A stretch of DNA of 64,000 nt from Candidatus Caccopulliclostridium gallistercoris (GTDB lineage: Bacteria > Bacillota > Clostridia > Christensenellales > UBA1242): contig DVOJ01000003.1 in NCBI GenBank assembly GCA_018713725.1, positions 1 through 64,000 on the forward strand, in the 5' to 3' direction. Both the position numbers and the translations under genes were made by a program. Of the stretch, positions 58,860 to 64,000 are shown one piece after another. How positions within the stretch are numbered: the first letter of the stretch is position 1; every line of letters starts with the position of its first letter. The notes below the pieces were generated by a model, which had not been told where the DNA came from, searched no databases, and saw nothing but the letters and a program-made list of their open reading frames with translations.

Positions 58860-61455
58860 TAGAGAAAAATTGTCTCCAATGATGAAACACTATTTGAACG
58901 TAAAGGATAAATATAAAGATACTATTCTTTTTTATAGACTTGGAGATTTTTACGAATTTTTCTTTGATGATGCAATAGAGATGTCCAGTGTTTTAGATCT
59001 ATCTCTTACGGCAAAGGACTGCGGAAACAATATGCGCGCACCAATGTGTGGTATTCCTTACCATGCAGCAGAAGGCTATATTGCAAAACTTATGAAACTT
59101 GGCTATTCTATTGGAATTTGCGAGCAGCTTTCCGAGCCTAAGGCAGGTAAAATTGTAGACCGTGACGTAATTCGTATAATCACACCTGGAACGGTTACAG
59201 AAGATAGCATGCTAGACGAAAAATCCAATAACTACATAGCTTGCGTAACCTTTAATAACAATCAAGGCTTTGGCGTGGCTATTGCAGACGTTACAACGGG
59301 TGAGTTTAATATAGTGGATTGCCAAAATTTAAATGAACTAGATAACATTCTCACTAGAACTACGCCGGCTGAAATTATATCTGATGAATTTTCTTTAAAA
59401 TACTCTTTGGAACTTAGCTCTGTAAGGCTTGGAGCTGTTCCAAGGTTTAAAAAATATTTCGATTGGGCGTTTGTAGAACCTAGAATAAGTGAAAATTTAA
59501 GAAAACAGTTTTCTGAAAACTGTTACACAGTGTATGAACTCAAAGGTAAAGACGCCGTTTGTTCTGCGGCTGGCGCACTTCTAGAATATTTAAATGAAAC
59601 TGAAAAAGTAGCGCTTCCACATATTACTAAAATGAACTGGTTAAACGTGTCGGAATACTTAATTTTAGACGCAAACACTAGGCGCAATCTAGAAATTGTG
59701 GAAACTATGAGAGATAGAAGAAAAAAAGGTTCGCTTCTTGCGTTATTAGATAACACAGCTACAAGCATGGGTGCAAGAAAGCTAAAAACCTGGGTAGAAC
59801 AGCCTTTAAAGGATGTGAAAAAAATAAATTATAGGCTCGATACCATTGAAGAGCTTAACGGTAAAATAATTTTAAGAGACGCATTAAGAATTAAACTTAA
59901 AGAGCTTAGCGATATAGAACGTATAACCGGCAAAATTGCTATGAATAGGGTAATGCCAAGAGATTTAGGTTCTTTAAGAAAATCTTTCCAAGCGCTTCCA
60001 GAAATTAAAACGCTTTTAATTTCTTCTGGCTTTAAAAATTTAAATGAACTTGGCGAAAGTATTCCAGATTTTAGCCAGATATGTGATTTGCTTGAAAGGG
60101 CAATAGTGGACACAAACATTCCTTTAAATGTAAAGGACGGCGGCGTATTTAAGGCTAATTACACACCCGAACTTGAAAACTTAAAGAACTTATTTGGAAA
60201 AGCTGAAAAGTATATAAACGCTCTTGAAAATAAGGAAAAAGAGATAACTGGCATTAAGAATTTAAGAATAATAAACAATAGGGTATTTGGCTACTTAATT
60301 GAAGTTACAAAATCTATGCTCGACAAAGTTCCTATGCGCTATACAAGACGTCAAACAACGGCTAATTCCGAGCGTTTCACAACGGTGGAATTAAAGGAAC
60401 TTGAAGATAAAATTGTAAACGCCGGCACGGAAATAGAAAAACTTGAAACCATGCTCTATGCAAACATTGTAGATACTTTGAAGGAAAACATTGAAGGGCT
60501 TTTAACGCTATCCAATGTTATTTCTGAAATAGACTGCTTGCTTTCTTTATCAACGCTAGCGGTAAAGAATAATTACGTAAAACCTACAATAAACAATAGG
60601 GTTAAATGTATAAGAATAGATGAAGGCAGACACCCTGTAATAGAAGACCTATTAAAAAATGACCAATTTATTAGCAACGATACCTACTTAAATAACACCA
60701 CAGATAAAACCATGATTATAACAGGGCCAAACATGGCTGGTAAAAGCACTTACATGAGGCAAGTTGCGTTAATTACGCTAATGGCACATATTGGAAGCTT
60801 TGTTCCTGCGAAGAGCGCGGAAATATGCATAACGGATAGAATTTTTACCCGTGTTGGAGCTAGTGACGACCTTGCGTTTGGCCAGAGTACATTCATGGTT
60901 GAAATGTCTGAAACTGCGAATATTTTAGCAAATGCAACGGAAAATAGCCTAGTGATATTAGACGAAATAGGCCGCGGAACTTCTACGTTTGATGGGCTCA
61001 GTATAGCTTGGGCCGTGGTTGAATATCTTTCAAAGCATATGAAATGCAAAACGCTATTTGCAACACATTATCACGAACTTACAGAGCTTGAAGGAAATTT
61101 AGAAGGCGTTAAAAATTACAAAATAAATGTAAAAGAAATTAACGGCAGTATAGTCTTTTTAAGAAAAGTGGTAAGGGGTGGAGCGAACAAGAGCTTTGGT
61201 ATAGAAGTTGCCTCGCTTGCCGGGCTTCCTAAGGAAGTTATTAAACGCGCAAAAGAGATTAGTAAAGCTTTAGAACAAGTTGATGTAAATAAAAATTTGG
61301 TTAAAGAAGTGGAGAATGTAAATCCTGAAGCTGAAAAACGAAATAAAAATGTAACAGAAATCATGGGCATTCTTTCTGACTTAAACATAGAAAAAATGAC
61401 TCCGCTTTCTGCATTTGAAATTTTAAACGATTTAATAACAAAAGCAAAAGGATAA
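58846..61455 (+). CDS. mutS: DNA mismatch repair protein MutS
   Basis: An 869-aa mismatch sensor. The N-terminal mismatch-binding motif is GDFYEFFFDDA (about 33-43; the Phe-x-Glu appears as FYEFF). Walker A TGPNMAGKST is at about 625-634 and Walker B VILDEIGRGTSTFDG at about 703-717. Length and domain order are normal. Its start lies inside the miaB end and mutL follows by 4 nt. Confidence 0.97.
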   Translation: MEIIDREKLSPMMKHYLNVKDKYKDTILFYRLGDFYEFFFDDAIEMSSVLDLSLTAKDCGNNMRAPMCGIPYHAAEGYIAKLMKLGYSIGICEQLSEPKAGKIVDRDVIRIITPGTVTEDSMLDEKSNNYIACVTFNNNQGFGVAIADVTTGEFNIVDCQNLNELDNILTRTTPAEIISDEFSLKYSLELSSVRLGAVPRFKKYFDWAFVEPRISENLRKQFSENCYTVYELKGKDAVCSAAGALLEYLNETEKVALPHITKMNWLNVSEYLILDANTRRNLEIVETMRDRRKKGSLLALLDNTATSMGARKLKTWVEQPLKDVKKINYRLDTIEELNGKIILRDALRIKLKELSDIERITGKIAMNRVMPRDLGSLRKSFQALPEIKTLLISSGFKNLNELGESIPDFSQICDLLERAIVDTNIPLNVKDGGVFKANYTPELENLKNLFGKAEKYINALENKEKEITGIKNLRIINNRVFGYLIEVTKSMLDKVPMRYTRRQTTANSERFTTVELKELEDKIVNAGTEIEKLETMLYANIVDTLKENIEGLLTLSNVISEIDCLLSLSTLAVKNNYVKPTINNRVKCIRIDEGRHPVIEDLLKNDQFISNDTYLNNTTDKTMIITGPNMAGKSTYMRQVALITLMAHIGSFVPAKSAEICITDRIFTRVGASDDLAFGQSTFMVEMSETANILANATENSLVILDEIGRGTSTFDGLSIAWAVVEYLSKHMKCKTLFATHYHELTELEGNLEGVKNYKINVKEINGSIVFLRKVVRGGANKSFGIEVASLAGLPKEVIKRAKEISKALEQVDVNKNLVKEVENVNPEAEKRNKNVTEIMGILSDLNIEKMTPLSAFEILNDLITKAKG

Positions 61456-61459
61456 GTTT

Positions 61460-63337
61460 ATGAGTAAAATTAATATCTTAGATAAAATTGTAAGCAATAG
61501 AATATCTGCTGGGGAAGTTGTAGAAAAGCCGGCATCTGTTGTTAAGGAACTTATAGAAAACAGCATAGATGCAGGCGCGGATAAAATTGTTATAGAAATA
61601 GAAGAAGGTGGAATAAAATCTATTTCAATTTTAGATAACGGTTCGGGTATTGAAAAAGATGATATTAAACTTGCCTTTATGCCGCATGCAACTAGTAAAA
61701 TTAAAAATGTAGAAGATTTAGATAACATTGGTACGCTTGGGTTTAGGGGAGAGGCTCTTGCAAGCATTGCGTCTGTGGCGCAAGTTGAAATGATATCTAA
61801 AACAAAAGCAAGTGAGCTTGGTTCTTCTATTAAAATAGATGGCGGCGAGTTTGGTGAAATAGGCGAAGTGGCTATGAACACGGGCACACAAATAGTTGTA
61901 AAAAATTTATTTTATAACACTCCTGCAAGACGCAAATTTTTAAGGAAACCTAAAACAGAAGAAGGGGAAATAACAGACCTTGTTGAAAAGATAATCTTAG
62001 CTAACCCTACGCTTCAAATAAGATATGTAATAGATGGAAAAATAAAGTATAATACCACAGGTAGTGGATTATATGCAAATATATATACTATATATGGTAG
62101 AGAAACAGTAGAAAACATAATTGAAATAAATTTTGAAAGAGAAGGCTATAAACTTACTGGATACATTGGAAAACCGGAAATTTCAAAAGCTAACAGAACG
62201 TATCAAACATTAATTGTAAATGGAAGAGTGGTAAGAAGCGCGTTTATATCTAATGCCATTCAAGAAGTGTATCAAAACTTTTTAATGAAGAATAAATTTC
62301 CGTTTTTTGTGTTAAATTTAATCTTGCCGCTTGATAGTGTAGACGTGAACGTACACCCAAGCAAAATGGAAGTTAAGTTTGAAAACTTGGGCTTTATAAG
62401 AACGCTCTTTACAAACGCCGTGTATTATGCTCTTGTTAACGCTAACTACACAAGAAGCGTGGTAGAAGAAGAGAAAAATGAAGAAGAAAAGGCGCCAAGC
62501 ACAACTAATAGTTTTGTAGAAAAAAGAGAGCCTTTAAATAATCTTCCAAACATATCAGAAGATGAAGGAATTAGCTATTTGGCTTCAAAGGAAAATATGT
62601 TTGGGCAAGATGAAAAATTAAAGGAAGTATCTTTAAATTATGAAGAATCTATGCTTCATGAAATTGAATCTAATTCCGAGGAAAGTAGGCTTACGGACTA
62701 TATTTTAAACACAAATCATAAAAACCCTTATGTTGTAAAAGAGTTTCAAGAGATTATTGAAGACGCCATGCCAAAGGCAAAAATTATAGGTGTTATTTTT
62801 AAAACATACATTCTTGTTGAAAAAGAAAATAATCTTTATATGATTGACCAACACGCAGCGCACGAACGCGCCTTATACGACAAGTTCTCTGCAAGCGTTG
62901 AAAATGAAAATGTTTTAAAACAAGGGTTAATTACTCCATATTATTTAAAATTAAACTCTCTTGAATACGATTTCTTTAAGAGAAATTTTGACGTTTTATC
63001 AAGCGTAGGTTTTGATGCTGTGGATAAGGGAGATAATCAAATAGAAATCACAGCTATTCCTTACGTTTTACCAATTGAAAAGTTAGGCGAGTATATAGAT
63101 TACTTCATAAGCAATCTTCAAGACTATTCTTCAAAAGCGTCGGATTACTTCAAATTTGGCTTAATGCAACACGCTTGTAAAATGGCTGTAAAAAGCGGGC
63201 AGGTGCTATCTTTAAACGAAATTGAAACGCTTATAGACGAAATGGAAAAGCACGTGCTTTTGTGTCCGCACGGTAGACCAATACTTATAAAAATAACAAA
63301 ATCGCAAATAGAAAAGTGGTTTAAAAGAATTGTATGA
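61460..63337 (+). CDS. mutL: DNA mismatch repair protein MutL (endonuclease type)
   Basis: A 625-aa protein. The N-terminal GHKL ATPase has ENSIDAGAD, DNGSGI and GFRGEAL. The C-terminal dimerisation/endonuclease domain has DQHAAHERALYD (about 457-468), in which the final acidic residue of the DQHAx2Ex4E metal motif is Asp rather than Glu, plus QHACKMAVKSG and CPHGRP motifs. No MutH is expected. It overlaps miaA by 4 nt. Confidence 0.96.
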   Translation: MSKINILDKIVSNRISAGEVVEKPASVVKELIENSIDAGADKIVIEIEEGGIKSISILDNGSGIEKDDIKLAFMPHATSKIKNVEDLDNIGTLGFRGEALASIASVAQVEMISKTKASELGSSIKIDGGEFGEIGEVAMNTGTQIVVKNLFYNTPARRKFLRKPKTEEGEITDLVEKIILANPTLQIRYVIDGKIKYNTTGSGLYANIYTIYGRETVENIIEINFEREGYKLTGYIGKPEISKANRTYQTLIVNGRVVRSAFISNAIQEVYQNFLMKNKFPFFVLNLILPLDSVDVNVHPSKMEVKFENLGFIRTLFTNAVYYALVNANYTRSVVEEEKNEEEKAPSTTNSFVEKREPLNNLPNISEDEGISYLASKENMFGQDEKLKEVSLNYEESMLHEIESNSEESRLTDYILNTNHKNPYVVKEFQEIIEDAMPKAKIIGVIFKTYILVEKENNLYMIDQHAAHERALYDKFSASVENENVLKQGLITPYYLKLNSLEYDFFKRNFDVLSSVGFDAVDKGDNQIEITAIPYVLPIEKLGEYIDYFISNLQDYSSKASDYFKFGLMQHACKMAVKSGQVLSLNEIETLIDEMEKHVLLCPHGRPILIKITKSQIEKWFKRIV

Positions 63338-64000
63338 TAAAAGACGTAATAATAATAACCGGGCCAACGGCAGTAGGTAAAAGCGAAGTTGGTGTAGAAG
63401 TGGCAAGAAAGGTGGGCGGAGAGATAATCTCTGCCGATTCTATGCAGATATACAAAGGTATGGACATTGGTTCTGGCAAAATAACTAAGGAAGAAATGAA
63501 AGGCGTAACGCACTACCTTTTAGATATAAAAAGCGTGAATGAAACTTATAGTGTGGCGGAGTTTTGCGAAGATTGCAAGAAGAATATTAAAGAAATAATG
63601 CTTAAAGGCAAAGTGCCAATTATAGTGGGCGGCACTGGGCTTTACATTAAGGCGCTTGTTAGTAATTATAACTATTTTGGCGTGCAAAGAGACGATAAAC
63701 TTAGAGAAGAACTTGAAAAGTATGCGGAAAAGCATGGTTTAGAAGAGCTTTATAATACTTTAAAAAAGCTTTCTCCTAGCATGGCAGAAAAGATATCTCC
63801 GCAAGATAAAAAGAGAATTATAAGAGCCCTTGAAATTTGTAAGAGCAAAAAACGTGAAATTAAGGTAAATAGCGAGCAGTTTAGCTATAAAATTTTTGCT
63901 TTAAACACGGATAGAGAAACGCTTTATAAAAGAATTAACGAGCGCGTTAACAACATGGTAGAAAACGGGCTTGTAAACGAAGTTAAAGCGCTTATAAATG
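63334..64000 (+). CDS. miaA: tRNA dimethylallyltransferase MiaA (partial, runs off the window)
   Basis: The frame opens at ATG 63334 within the mutL stop and stays open to the window edge (222 codons seen of about 300). The P-loop GPTAVGKS is at residues 10-17, ISADSMQIYKGMDIGSGK at about 34-51, and IVGGTGLYIKAL near 97-108. It transfers the dimethylallyl group to A37 of tRNA, the substrate step before MiaB. Confidence 0.95.
   Translation, partial: MIKDVIIITGPTAVGKSEVGVEVARKVGGEIISADSMQIYKGMDIGSGKITKEEMKGVTHYLLDIKSVNETYSVAEFCEDCKKNIKEIMLKGKVPIIVGGTGLYIKALVSNYNYFGVQRDDKLREELEKYAEKHGLEELYNTLKKLSPSMAEKISPQDKKRIIRALEICKSKKREIKVNSEQFSYKIFALNTDRETLYKRINERVNNMVENGLVNEVKALIN

Overview
The window looks like a chromosomal segment of an AT-rich, endospore-forming member of the Bacillota, most likely class Clostridia (a gut-type, possibly uncultured lineage). 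The evidence is spoIIGA-sigE-sigG, spoIIAA-spoIIAB-sigF, spoIVA, spoVAC-spoVAD and an FtsK/SpoIIIE translocase, mixed with Gram-positive division genes (murA-divIB-ftsA-ftsZ). Strong Shine-Dalgarno sites and frequent GTG/TTG starts fit this. I cannot name a genus.

Layout. 0-2 kb: a structured dispersed repeat and a secreted DUF6273-type protein. 2-11.5 kb: HEPN-like/CBS protein, ileS, an rRNA-type methyltransferase, a pseudouridine synthase, pepF and an ABC transporter. 11.6-18.7 kb: murA, divIB, ftsA, ftsZ, spoIIGA, sigE, sigG. 18.8-20 kb: hairpin-rich DNA and a second secreted protein. 20-29.8 kb: nrdR and a PRC-barrel gene (minus strand), feoAB, a membrane protein, der, plsY, a third secreted paralogue, spoIVA, and two minus-strand genes. 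29.9-31.4 kb: eight tRNA genes in two blocks split by structured repeats. 31.3-43.2 kb: an 11.8-kb element bounded by a 54-bp exact direct repeat of the 3' part of tRNA-Tyr. 43.2-43.5 kb: remnant of a second insertion. 43.7-44.7 kb: a fourth secreted paralogue, again ending in DUF6273. 44.9-49.7 kb: spoIIA operon, a Tyr/Gly/Asn-rich lipoprotein, spoVAC-spoVAD. 49.7-64 kb: ftsK, rimO, pgsA, recA, a class A PBP (minus strand), miaB, mutS, mutL and the start of miaA.

Two things stand out. First, the tRNA-Tyr element reads as a filamentous (inovirus-like) prophage of a Gram-positive host. It has a Zot/pI-type ATPase, a rolling-circle HUH replication initiator, several single-membrane-span proteins, a coiled-coil plus leucine-rich-repeat candidate adsorption protein, an XRE repressor with a divergent promoter, and hairpin-rich intergenic regions suited to single-strand origins or packaging. 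Its integrase frame is interrupted twice and its largest structural gene once, so it may be decaying. Second, the two DUF6273 secreted proteins change abruptly in base composition and codon style at a Tyr-Trp motif about 130 bp before the stop codon. This suggests a diversified or exchangeable 3' cassette, as in targets of diversity-generating retroelements. No reverse transcriptase or template repeat lies in this window. A family of structured repeats whose stems show paired (compensatory) changes between copies is a third point of interest.

All calls come from reading the sequence and from remembered family features. No database search was run.
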